Source of the DNA: Candidatus Gastranaerophilales bacterium
Lineage (GTDB): Bacteria > Cyanobacteriota > Vampirovibrionia > Gastranaerophilales > Gastranaerophilaceae
Length of the DNA: 64,000 nucleotides
Direction of reading: 5' to 3'
Assembly: GCA_944326605.1 (NCBI GenBank)
Contig: CALVEM010000002.1
Location: forward strand, 124,001 to 188,000
In this document: positions 1-7,215 of the stretch, piece after piece
Layout of the letters: every line of letters begins with the position of its first letter
How positions within the stretch are numbered: position 1 is the stretch's first letter
Notes under the pieces: generated by a model
What the model saw: the letters and a program-made list of their open reading frames with translations, nothing else
Told to the model about the DNA's origin: nothing
Database searches by the model: none
Made by a program: the position numbers and the translations under genes

Positions 1-296
1 ATATCATTATCAAAAAATCTTATTACCTTATAACCATTTTGAGTAAGATATTCTGTTCTCTTTTTGTCATAATCAAGATTATCAATATGCTGCGAACCAT
101 CCAGCTCAATAACCAGCTTTTTACCTAGATTTACAAAATCAACAATATATTTTCCTATCGGAACCTGACGCCTAAACTTTATATTATTTAACCTTTTACC
201 TCTCAAATACTGCCACAAAATATTTTCACAATCAGTCTGATCTGTTCGAAGATCTTTAGCATAATTCAAGGATTTTTGAGTATAATATCTTGTCAT
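1..296 (-). CDS. DUF559-type endonuclease-like protein (3' end cut off by window edge)
   Basis: The minus strand is open from ATG at 296 to the window edge. Visible parts are an N-terminal stretch with ENILWQYLRGKRL, then KFRRQVPIGKYIVDFV, LVIELDGSQH and YLTQNGYKVIRFF. These are hallmarks of DUF559, a very-short-patch-repair-like PD-(D/E)XK fold; the D of IVDF and the E of IELDG are the likely catalytic acids. Family members run about 120 residues and 98 are seen here, so only a short C-terminal end is missing. It stands alone before a repeat and the divergent thrC. The DNA substrate is unknown. The helicase at 7216-10332 ends in a related nuclease fold. Confidence 0.85.
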   Translation of the reverse strand, partial: MTRYYTQKSLNYAKDLRTDQTDCENILWQYLRGKRLNNIKFRRQVPIGKYIVDFVNLGKKLVIELDGSQHIDNLDYDKKRTEYLTQNGYKVIRFFDND

Positions 297-321
297 CTTA
301 CAAAAAGTTTAACACAAACAC

Positions 322-396
322 GCCCTCTCTCTTTGTGAGAGGGCAGAATTTCAATGTGAGAACTCAAGTTCGAACATTAGAAATTCGGGAGAGGGT
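322..396. repeat. Intergenic copy of the palindromic element that also lies inside cca
   Basis: It starts with hairpin GCCCTCTC...GAGAGGGC, followed by AGAATTTC, a variable middle, then GAAATTC-like sequence and GGGAGAGGGT. The two ends match the copies at 6315-6387 and 6773-6846 inside cca, but the middle differs. It lies between the partial DUF559 gene and thrC. No gene is seen from 297 to 471. Confidence 0.8.
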
Positions 397-471
397 CTGT
401 AAATATAAATTGCCTTCATGAAATTTTTATATTAAAATTAATTCATATAATAAAATTGAAAAGGGAAATTT

Positions 472-1524
472 ATGTACTATCAGGGATTAATAAACACATT
501 CAGAGATTTTTTGCCGGTCACTGATGAAACTCCGGTTATAACTTTAAACGAAGGGAACACACCTTTAATTAAGGCTGACAACCTTGCAAAAAAAATCGGG
601 CTTGAAGCAGAAATTTACTTAAAATTTGAAGGCTGCAACCCGACAGGGAGTTTTAAAGACCGCGGCATGACAATGGCAGTTTCCAAAGCAAAGGAAGCCG
701 GTGCAGGGGCAATAATTTGTGCATCTACAGGCAACACTTCCGCATCCGCTGCCGCTTATGGGGCAAAAGCCGGAATGAGGACTTTTGTACTAATTCCTGA
801 CGGGTATATAGCACTCGGCAAACTTTCTCAGGCAATGATGTATGGTGCCGAGATCATAGCAATTCAGGGGAATTTTGATGAAGCTCTGGAAATGGTAAGA
901 AAAATTTCCGACAATTATCCGATTACTCTGGTTAATTCCGTTAATCCATACAGAATTGAAGGGCAAAAAACAGGTGCATTTGAAATTTGTAATGCTCTCG
1001 GTCAGGCTCCTGACTATCACTTTATACCTGTAGGCAATGCAGGCAACATAACAGCTTACTGGAAAGGTTACAAGCAGTGGCACGATCTCGGTAAGATTTC
1101 AGCATTACCGAAAATGATGGGTTTTGAAGCTGAAGGAGCTGCCGCAATCGTTAAAGGAGAAAGAATTTATAAACCCGAAACTCTTGCAACCGCAATTCGT
1201 ATAGGCAATCCGGCAAGCTGGAAATTTGCAGAAGCTGCCAGAGATGAAAGTAACGGTATGATTAACTTTGTAACCGATGAAGAAATTGTAAAAGCATACA
1301 AACTTATTGCTTCAACGGAAGGTATACTTGCAGAACCTGCAAGCGCAGCATCAGTTGCAGGTCTGATAAAAGTCAAAGACAGAGTAAAAGAAGGTTCAAA
1401 AATAGTTTGTATTTTAACAGGAAACGGGCTAAAAGACCCTGATAACGCAATAAAATATTCTAATTCAGATGTTAAAAAGACATCTGTTGATATGACAGAA
1501 ATTCTGCGTGCAATGAATATTTAG
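472..1524 (+). CDS. thrC: Threonine synthase
   Basis: This 350-residue protein of the fold type II PLP-dependent family converts O-phosphohomoserine to threonine and phosphate, the last step of threonine synthesis. The PLP lysine is Lys62 in [11 protein letters not shown], and the phosphate-binding loops [13 protein letters not shown] and [15 protein letters not shown] are present. The length matches the short bacterial/plant-like class. ATG is preceded by AAGGGAA at a normal ribosome-binding distance. The gene stands alone; asd (49576) and dapB (47420) of the same aspartate pathway lie elsewhere in the window. Confidence 0.95.
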   Translation: MYYQGLINTFRDFLPVTDETPVITLNEGNTPLIKADNLAKKIGLEAEIYLKFEGCNPTGSFKDRGMTMAVSKAKEAGAGAIICASTGNTSASAAAYGAKAGMRTFVLIPDGYIALGKLSQAMMYGAEIIAIQGNFDEALEMVRKISDNYPITLVNSVNPYRIEGQKTGAFEICNALGQAPDYHFIPVGNAGNITAYWKGYKQWHDLGKISALPKMMGFEAEGAAAIVKGERIYKPETLATAIRIGNPASWKFAEAARDESNGMINFVTDEEIVKAYKLIASTEGILAEPASAASVAGLIKVKDRVKEGSKIVCILTGNGLKDPDNAIKYSNSDVKKTSVDMTEILRAMNI

Positions 1525-1592
1525 ATGCAAAACTAGTTTTATTCAATGCGCAAAGCGCACGTAAAAGCCTATACACCTTTGCATCCGGCTGC
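1525..1592. repeat. Inverted repeat downstream of thrC
   Basis: GATGCAAA near 1524-1531 pairs with TTTGCATC near 1577-1584, enclosing a small GCGC-AAA-GCGC hairpin followed by ACGT. The inner part resembles the GTGCGCTT-rich repeats near 34600 and 44660. It may act as a 3' end structure between the convergent genes on either side. Confidence 0.5.
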
Positions 1593-2132
1593 TTACTGTT
1601 TATTTCTCAAATCTTCTGTAATAATACCGCCAGATCCTCGGTCAATTTCGCGCTTTACCGGTTTTCCGTTTTCATCAAACCAGGTTTTTACACTCCCGCG
1701 CTGCTCATAACTTTCTGTCACTTTGCCATTTTCGTCAAACATTGAAACATTTGTAATATCTTCAGGATATTTAGTTACACTTTCCGATTTTTTAATCCCG
1801 CTGTCATAATAGGTAAATGAATATTCTTTCTTTATAGCCTGAACATTATTCTCATCATATACAATATCAATCTGGTATGCTATTCTGTCAAATTCGTCAT
1901 ATTGACGCCCGATTTCTAAATTTCTATCACGCGCATATTCGGAAATTAGCTGACCTGAATGATTATAAGTACGTGAAATATACACATTATCAGGACTGAC
2001 TTCACAGACAATATGACCCGAAGCATCATCTTTTTCATAAACTTTTGTACCGTCCTCTTTTACATAAGACGGTAACATCTGTTTTGCATTATTCTGTTGT
2101 TCCATGGGGTTTACAAAAAAGTTTTTAAACAT
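1593..2132 (-). CDS. Hypothetical protein with YD-repeat-like segments
   Basis: A 179-residue soluble protein with no signal peptide. Its C-terminal two thirds contain tandem Y/F-D-x-x-G/D-like units (YNHSGQLISEY, YDEFDRIAYQ, FDENGKVTESY, FDENGKPVKRE), which resemble YD/RHS-type or MORN-like beta repeats. I do not recognise a family. The start is supported by a GATAAT box 6 nt upstream of ATG and the absence of a Shine-Dalgarno, as for other probably leaderless genes here. It is divergent from the TPR lipoprotein gene at 2210. Confidence 0.65.
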   Translation of the reverse strand: MFKNFFVNPMEQQNNAKQMLPSYVKEDGTKVYEKDDASGHIVCEVSPDNVYISRTYNHSGQLISEYARDRNLEIGRQYDEFDRIAYQIDIVYDENNVQAIKKEYSFTYYDSGIKKSESVTKYPEDITNVSMFDENGKVTESYEQRGSVKTWFDENGKPVKREIDRGSGGIITEDLRNKQ

Positions 2133-2196
2133 GTTTATATTATCGGATTAAATTTTATAGAACTTTAAAAATTCATACATATAAATGAAATTATGA

Positions 2197-2209
2197 TATA
2201 ATTTTATAT
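2197..2209 (+). promoter_or_regulatory. Extended -10 promoter abutting the ATG (leaderless start)
   Basis: TGATATAAT, an extended -10 with a perfect TATAAT at 2197-2202, ends 7 nt before the ATG at 2210. Transcription would begin at or within a base of the start codon. No Shine-Dalgarno is present. Confidence 0.65.
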
Positions 2210-3100
2210 ATGAAGAAATCGGTTATTTTAGTTTTATGTTTGTTATTTTCCTGCGCTTCCGTACATTCAAACGAAATTACGGAAGACTACTTTGACATTG
2301 CTGCAAACTATGTAATTTACGGACAGTACAAACAAGCAGGCGAATATCTTGATAAAATTTTGGAGATAGAACCTTCAAATTACGATGCGGCTGAACTCAA
2401 AAACATAATTGGCAGAATCTCAAATCCGCAGGCAAAATCATATCTTTCAACAAATAACAAAAATATAAAAGAAGCTTTCTTATCAAAAAAACAGGGGGAT
2501 GAAAATAGATTAATTTCCGCACTTTCTGCAAACCAAAACGACTTTTGGTCATGCTACCTGCTGGGAGATTTCTATTACTATAGCAGAAATTACTCCGAAG
2601 CTGCCCAATATTACAAAAAAGCAGTTAATCTAAAACCCAATTACGCCCAGAGTTATCTTGGGCTGGCTCAATGCTACGCCGGAATGAAAGATTATCAAAC
2701 TGCACTTTCATATATAAATAAATATATTCCTTATGATAAAAATTCGGACTTTGCTTATGCTCTGCGCGCACAATATAATCTTAATCTCGGGAATATAGTT
2801 CAGGCGCAGAATGACATAAATAAAGCCATTGATATAGAAGAAAATATTTCGTATTTATTAATTGAAGCCAAAATCCTTTATGCAAAAGGAGATTATGAAA
2901 CAGCAAAAGAAAAACTTTCCGTTTTATCAAAAAATGTTCAGACATCCGAAGTTTACAAATATCTTGGTTTGTGCGATTATTCATTAAGCAATTATACAAA
3001 CGCTCTGCTTAATCTTGATAAAGCAATCATACTCTCTGATGAAGACAATTCTTTAAATGCAAAGTATAATGAAATAAAATCAAAACTGGAACAACAATGA
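2210..3100 (+). CDS. TPR-repeat lipoprotein
   Basis: A 296-residue protein. Residues 1-20 form a lipoprotein signal with lipobox LFSC, so it is probably anchored in the periplasm or outer membrane. The rest is tetratricopeptide repeats (for example SEAAQYYKKAVNLKPNYAQSYLGLAQCYAG), a scaffold for protein contacts. Its stop overlaps the ATG of the phosphoesterase gene by the ATGA arrangement, so the two are translationally coupled. Its partner is unknown. The window holds at least four such TPR proteins. Confidence 0.8.
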   Translation: MKKSVILVLCLLFSCASVHSNEITEDYFDIAANYVIYGQYKQAGEYLDKILEIEPSNYDAAELKNIIGRISNPQAKSYLSTNNKNIKEAFLSKKQGDENRLISALSANQNDFWSCYLLGDFYYYSRNYSEAAQYYKKAVNLKPNYAQSYLGLAQCYAGMKDYQTALSYINKYIPYDKNSDFAYALRAQYNLNLGNIVQAQNDINKAIDIEENISYLLIEAKILYAKGDYETAKEKLSVLSKNVQTSEVYKYLGLCDYSLSNYTNALLNLDKAIILSDEDNSLNAKYNEIKSKLEQQ

Positions 3101-4086
3101 CCAAAAAACCGAAAAAACACCTAATAAAAAAAGAAACAACAATGGCAAGGATTAAAAACTGGACAATATCCATTCTTCTTGCAGCTGTGATGCTTTTAGG
3201 CGTACAATGTTACAGCATAAGCACATCTTCTCTAAAATTTGCACAGATAAGCGATGTTCACTACTCGACCGGAACAACCAACACTACATATAAAATGCTT
3301 GCAGAATCACCAAAACTTATTGATGACGCAATTGAACAGATAAATACAACCCCGAATGTTTCATTTGTCATGTTCACGGGAGATTTGATAGACAAAGCAT
3401 TTGAAAAAGAATTGAGTGCATTTTTACCGCATACACAAAAACTCAATGTACCCTGGTATTTTGCATTCGGCAACCATGATACAATGCTCGGCGGATATTT
3501 AACCCCGTCCGTATTTATGCAGATGGTGAACAAATACAACAAAAATTATAAATTTACAAAAAGCTATTACTCTTTCACACCGCAAAAGGGCTTCAAAGTA
3601 ATTGTTCTGGATACAATAATCCGTGAAAGACTTACTTCCAACGGCAGGCTTGGAGATGAACAACTCAAATGGCTTGATAATGAACTTAAAAATTCACAAA
3701 AAGACACAGTTCTGATTTTTATGCATATCCCTGTAATTGAACCTTATGTAAGCCCCAATCACAGGCTGATGGATGCGTACAAAATGGAAGATATTCTTGC
3801 AAAATATAAAAATCCTATAGGGGTTTTTCAAGGGCACTACCACGGGGCTAAAATTACACAAAAAGGGAATATTCTCTATGTCAGCTGCCCTTCAATGGTG
3901 ACTTATCCGAATGCTTTCAGAATGGTTACTGTTACAAACTACAGAAACAAAGTTGTATTTAATATAGAAAATAAAGAAACAGGCTTAAAAAATATTCAAA
4001 AACTTGCCAAACTGCTTGTGTTCGGAACAAGCGTATATACAGGCACAGAAAACGATCAGAATGCAACAATTACCATAAAAAAATAG
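3097..4086 (+). CDS. Calcineurin-like metallophosphoesterase, exported
   Basis: The motifs are those of the binuclear metallophosphoesterase family: QISDVHYS (D-x-H), FTGDLIDK (GD), FGNHDT (GNHD), FMHIPV (H) and FQGHYHGA (GHxH). Residues 16 onward (MARIKNWTISILLAAVMLLG) form a signal peptide, so translation may begin at ATG 3142; ATG 3097 overlaps the upstream stop. It is probably periplasmic. The substrate cannot be told (phosphodiester or phosphomonoester). It forms an operon with the TPR lipoprotein at 2210. The tandem repeat begins at its stop codon. Confidence 0.85.
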   Translation: MTKKPKKHLIKKETTMARIKNWTISILLAAVMLLGVQCYSISTSSLKFAQISDVHYSTGTTNTTYKMLAESPKLIDDAIEQINTTPNVSFVMFTGDLIDKAFEKELSAFLPHTQKLNVPWYFAFGNHDTMLGGYLTPSVFMQMVNKYNKNYKFTKSYYSFTPQKGFKVIVLDTIIRERLTSNGRLGDEQLKWLDNELKNSQKDTVLIFMHIPVIEPYVSPNHRLMDAYKMEDILAKYKNPIGVFQGHYHGAKITQKGNILYVSCPSMVTYPNAFRMVTVTNYRNKVVFNIENKETGLKNIQKLAKLLVFGTSVYTGTENDQNATITIKK

Positions 4087-4300
4087 GAGCGTAGCCGCTC
4101 CACCCGCAACTCAGATTTTAAATAAAATTTGTAAAGTCTAAACTAAAGAAGGAGCGTAGCCGCTCCACCCACAATTCAAATTTTGAATAAAAATTTGTAA
4201 AGTCTAAACTAAAGAAGGAGCGTAGCCGCTCCACCCACAATTCAAATTTTGAATAAAAATTTGTAAAGTCTAAACTAAAGAAGGAGCGCAGCCGCTCCGC
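4086..4300. repeat. Tandem array of a 65-66 bp hairpin-containing repeat (3 units plus a partial)
   Basis: Units begin at 4086, 4151, 4217 and 4283. Each opens with the palindrome GGAGCG-TAGC-CGCTCC followed by an AT-rich tail ending CTAAACTAAAGAA; the fourth copy is cut short after the hairpin. The last two full units are almost identical. GGAGCGTAGCCGCTCC-type cores also appear in repeats inside prepilin leaders. The array fills the gap between the phosphoesterase and MBL genes and could act as a stack of terminator/attenuator hairpins or as an mRNA stabiliser. Confidence 0.9.
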
Positions 4301-4325
4301 GAAAAAATTAAAGAAGGATAAAAAT

Positions 4326-5255
4326 ATGAGCGAATTTAATGTAAAATTTAGAGGTGTAAGAGGAAGTTATCCAATAGCAAACAAAGATTTTTTACAGTAC
4401 GGCGGAAATACTTCCTGCGTAGAGGTTAATGTCAACGGACATCTGATTATTCTTGATGCCGGAACAGGTCTGATAGATGTCGGAAACAGACTTTTAAAAG
4501 ACTATATATCTTCAGGTTTGAATTCCGCTGAAAGAACACCAATACGTGCGACTGTTCTTATTTCTCATATACATCAAGACCATTTGCAGGGATTTACATT
4601 TTTCAGACCGCTGCATATCCCGTCATCCAATATAAACGTTTTCGGAAACGTAAATTATAATGAAAGTTTATCTGACGAGCTTGCTGAACTTTTATTCGGT
4701 AAATCATTCCCGCTTGATTTAGGCGACATTGCCGGTAATTTGAATATAAGAGATATATCTGAAACCGAAGGAATTATTTTACGGCACGGAGAAGATCCGA
4801 TAATTAAGCGAATAGAAAACGAAAACGATGAAAAAGTTGAAAATGACGACGTTTTAATTACATGCTACCGCTCATACGCACACCCGCAGGAAGGTGTCCT
4901 TGTTTATAAAATTTCTTATAAAGATAAAGCACTTGTTTACGCAACAGATAAGGAAAGCTATGCCGGCGGTGATAAAAAACTCATTAACTTTGCCCGCGGC
5001 TGCAATCTTTTAATCCATGATTCACAATATACAACAGAAGACTACATGGATTCGTTTGCTCCTAAACAGGGTTACGGACATTCTACATTTGATATGGCAG
5101 TAGAAGCTAAAAACCAATCAGGTGCTGAAAAACTGGTATTTTTCCACTATGATCCGGATTATGACGATGCAAAGTTGAATTCTATAAAAGAAAATTACAA
5201 ACAGGATGAAAATATAATGCTTGCCTATGAAGGTCTTGAAATTGACCTGATGTAA
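4326..5255 (+). CDS. MBL-fold metallohydrolase (phosphodiesterase-like)
   Basis: A 309-residue metallo-beta-lactamase-fold protein with no signal peptide. The metal motif is SHIHQDH near residue 80. Other family marks are the N-terminal FRGVRGSYP and GGNTSCVEV, LILDAGTGL, a late ATDKE and LIHDSQYTTEDY. The RGS-P plus GGNTSCVEV start is typical of cyclic nucleotide/phosphoribosyl cyclic phosphodiesterase-like MBL enzymes (PhnP, class II PDE relatives). The substrate is unproven. AAGGA precedes the ATG. The TPR gene at 5277 follows 21 nt later. Confidence 0.85.
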   Translation: MSEFNVKFRGVRGSYPIANKDFLQYGGNTSCVEVNVNGHLIILDAGTGLIDVGNRLLKDYISSGLNSAERTPIRATVLISHIHQDHLQGFTFFRPLHIPSSNINVFGNVNYNESLSDELAELLFGKSFPLDLGDIAGNLNIRDISETEGIILRHGEDPIIKRIENENDEKVENDDVLITCYRSYAHPQEGVLVYKISYKDKALVYATDKESYAGGDKKLINFARGCNLLIHDSQYTTEDYMDSFAPKQGYGHSTFDMAVEAKNQSGAEKLVFFHYDPDYDDAKLNSIKENYKQDENIMLAYEGLEIDLM

Positions 5256-5276
5256 TTTTCAATTAAATTAATAAGT

Positions 5277-5837
5277 ATGAAAAAAGGATTATTAATACTT
5301 TTATTATTTCTTAGTTTTGTTACATCCGGCTACAGAAAACCCGATGTATATGTTATTGACGCTACAAAAAATGCTTATCTGCACAATAACATGGGGCTTC
5401 GTTATATGGATGAACGCTGCTACTATGCCGCAATTCAGGAATTTAAAATTGCAATCAGCCTTAGTCCTTCCGCACAGGCAACAGCTGTTTATTATAAAAA
5501 CCTCGGGGATGCTTATATGAAAATCGGTTATCCTGATATGGCACGCCAGCCTTATGAAGATGCGGTTAAACAGTTCAGCCTTAATTTCCAGTACTATAAA
5601 GATCTTGCTAAATGCTACAAAACGCTCGGACTTGTCTCATCCAAAATAACTGAATACAGAAATGAGGACAACCCGTTAAATAAAGTAATGCTGGGTCTTT
5701 TATATGTAGAAAGCGGCAATCCGAAGCGCGGTATAACGGTTCTGGATGAATTTGCGATGTCCGAGCCTGATTTGTTGATAACGCCTGCCGTTAAACAGTA
5801 TATAAAAGAAACCGTTAAACAGATAGATGATTTATAA
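5277..5837 (+). CDS. Exported TPR protein
   Basis: A 186-residue protein with a signal peptide (MKKGLLILLLFLSFVTSG) and TPR-like helices (NNMGLRYMDERCYYAAIQEFKIAISLSPSA, then KNLGDAYMKIGYPDMARQPYE). It is probably periplasmic. It follows the MBL gene closely and overlaps the 3' end of the convergent cca by 23 nt. No specific function can be assigned. Confidence 0.75.
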   Translation: MKKGLLILLLFLSFVTSGYRKPDVYVIDATKNAYLHNNMGLRYMDERCYYAAIQEFKIAISLSPSAQATAVYYKNLGDAYMKIGYPDMARQPYEDAVKQFSLNFQYYKDLAKCYKTLGLVSSKITEYRNEDNPLNKVMLGLLYVESGNPKRGITVLDEFAMSEPDLLITPAVKQYIKETVKQIDDL

Positions 5838-7047
5838 TTGAAATTTCTTCATCTTTTGTCATAGCAGGATTTTTAAGTTTTCGTTTCAGAATTTCATCAA
5901 AAATCTTTTGATATTGCGGCGATGGCTTTATACCGAGTTTTTGCAAATCATCACCATTAACTGTGACCTTTATTTTTTTCAAATCATCAAGGTAATGTCT
6001 TGCACCACGTTCATCTTTTAAAATTCCGTAAAGTAAAACCGATTCAAGACGAGCATTTTCAAAAGCTTTGTATAAGTCAAAATCGCCGTTTAATTTTTCT
6101 TTCGGCACATCATCAAGAATTTTTTGTTCGATTTTTGTGAGAGGCAGACGGGACAAATCGCCGAGGACTCCGACAAAAACAAGCCAGATATTTTCAGGTT
6201 TGTAATTATTAATCAATTTTTCAATATTAATAGAAGGCAGTTCAACATCATTTGGTGTTACAAGTTTATAAATTTTTTCATTAATAAATTTTTCAAAAGC
6301 AAGCTGGTATCTGAGCCCTCTCTCCTTGTGAGAGGGCAGAATTTCGCCTTTGTCTGAAGGAGAAAGGCTGAAATTCGGGTGAGGGTCAAAAGTTTCAATA
6401 AGTTCTTTTTTAACCCTTTTATAACTCATATCGTAATTAATATTATTAAGATAGTCTTGCTGCAGTTTTCTTGTATGTTCATCCAGTTCAAAACCGAAAC
6501 GTACTGAGAATTTAAGCGCTCTTATAATTCTTGTCGGATCGTCAATAAAACTTTTGTCATGCAATACACGGAGTTTTTTATTTTTCAGATCTTCAAGTCC
6601 GCCTGTATAATCAATAATTTCACCTGTTGTAACAGATTTTGCCATTGCATTTATTGTAAAATCGCGGCGCATAACATCTTCCCTTAAAGAACATCCTATT
6701 TTTTCAACAACAGGCAGATGTCCTTTGCGCGGGTAGCTTTCCGAACGTGTTGACGCAAAATCAACAATTAGCTGCCCTCTCTCTTTGTGAGAGGGCAGAA
6801 TTTCGCCTTTATCCGGAGGAGAAAGGCTGAAATTCGGGAGAGGGTTAATTGGAGATATTTTCACCCTGACTGTTCCAAAATCAGGATTTACCTGAACAAC
6901 TTCGCCAAATTTTGAGCAGTATTCTATTGCGTTTCCCACACAGGTTATATCAATATCAAAAGATTCACGCCCGAGAAGTTCATCTCTGACGACTCCGCCT
7001 ATGAAAAACAGTTTGTTTGAAGTATCCTTTATATTGATGATGTTCAT
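5815..7047 (-). CDS. cca: CCA tRNA nucleotidyltransferase with two in-frame repeat insertions
   Basis: A class II polymerase beta-superfamily enzyme that adds or repairs the 3' CCA of tRNA. It shows GGVVRDELLG, the catalytic DIDIT, RRDFTINAMA and DPTRIIRALKFSVRFGF. ATG 7047 is chosen because TAAAAT lies 7 nt upstream (leaderless type) and the GGVVRD motif follows at the usual distance. Two segments of about 24 residues reading PNFSLSP-DKGEILPSHKERG interrupt the protein. One lies between DFGTVRVKI and IVDFASTR in the catalytic head; the other lies after KKELIETFD in the helical body. Both come from the same DNA repeat in the same orientation and keep the frame. The motifs are otherwise intact, so the enzyme is probably active. 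Confidence 0.93.
   Translation of the reverse strand: MNIINIKDTSNKLFFIGGVVRDELLGRESFDIDITCVGNAIEYCSKFGEVVQVNPDFGTVRVKISPINPLPNFSLSPPDKGEILPSHKERGQLIVDFASTRSESYPRKGHLPVVEKIGCSLREDVMRRDFTINAMAKSVTTGEIIDYTGGLEDLKNKKLRVLHDKSFIDDPTRIIRALKFSVRFGFELDEHTRKLQQDYLNNINYDMSYKRVKKELIETFDPHPNFSLSPSDKGEILPSHKERGLRYQLAFEKFINEKIYKLVTPNDVELPSINIEKLINNYKPENIWLVFVGVLGDLSRLPLTKIEQKILDDVPKEKLNGDFDLYKAFENARLESVLLYGILKDERGARHYLDDLKKIKVTVNGDDLQKLGIKPSPQYQKIFDEILKRKLKNPAMTKDEEISIINHLSV
6315..6387. repeat. Palindromic element inside cca, copy 1
   Basis: The ends are GCCCTCTC...GAGAGGGC and GGGTGAGGGT, with an inner arm pair GAATTTCGCCTTT and AAAGGCTGAAATTC. It is read in frame on the minus strand as PNFSLSPSDKGEILPSHKERG. 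It is nearly identical to the copy at 6773-6846. Confidence 0.9.
6773..6846. repeat. Palindromic element inside cca, copy 2
   Basis: It has the same structure and orientation as the copy at 6315-6387 and is translated as PNFSLSPPDKGEILPSHKERG. It has a few base differences, so the two copies are not a very recent duplication or have diverged since. Confidence 0.9.
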
Positions 7048-7109
7048 GTAAAGCATTTTAGCGTAAAATGTATAAATAAACAAGATAAGAGAAGACCGGA
7101 TGACAAGAT

Positions 7110-7152
7110 GTCAGGAGGTCAAGCTGTTATCGGTGCTCCGCACTAGAATAAC
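7110..7152. repeat. Dispersed repeat before the helicase gene
   Basis: The string around CAGGAGGTCAAGCTGTTATC, followed by GGTGCT-CGCAC and AATAACTT, recurs inverted at about 60964-61003. A shortened version lies inside the prepilin leader near 24720-24745. It sits between the divergent cca and helicase genes. Confidence 0.75.
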
Positions 7153-7215
7153 TTTTGTAAACAGCCTGCCTTCCTGCCCTCTGAACTTCCGACCCTCTTG
7201 TAATAAGGAGATTAC

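Noticed and set aside
4086-4300. CRISPR-like direct repeats
   Set aside because: The whole 66-bp unit repeats, including what would be spacers, and no cas genes are present; it is a tandem repeat.
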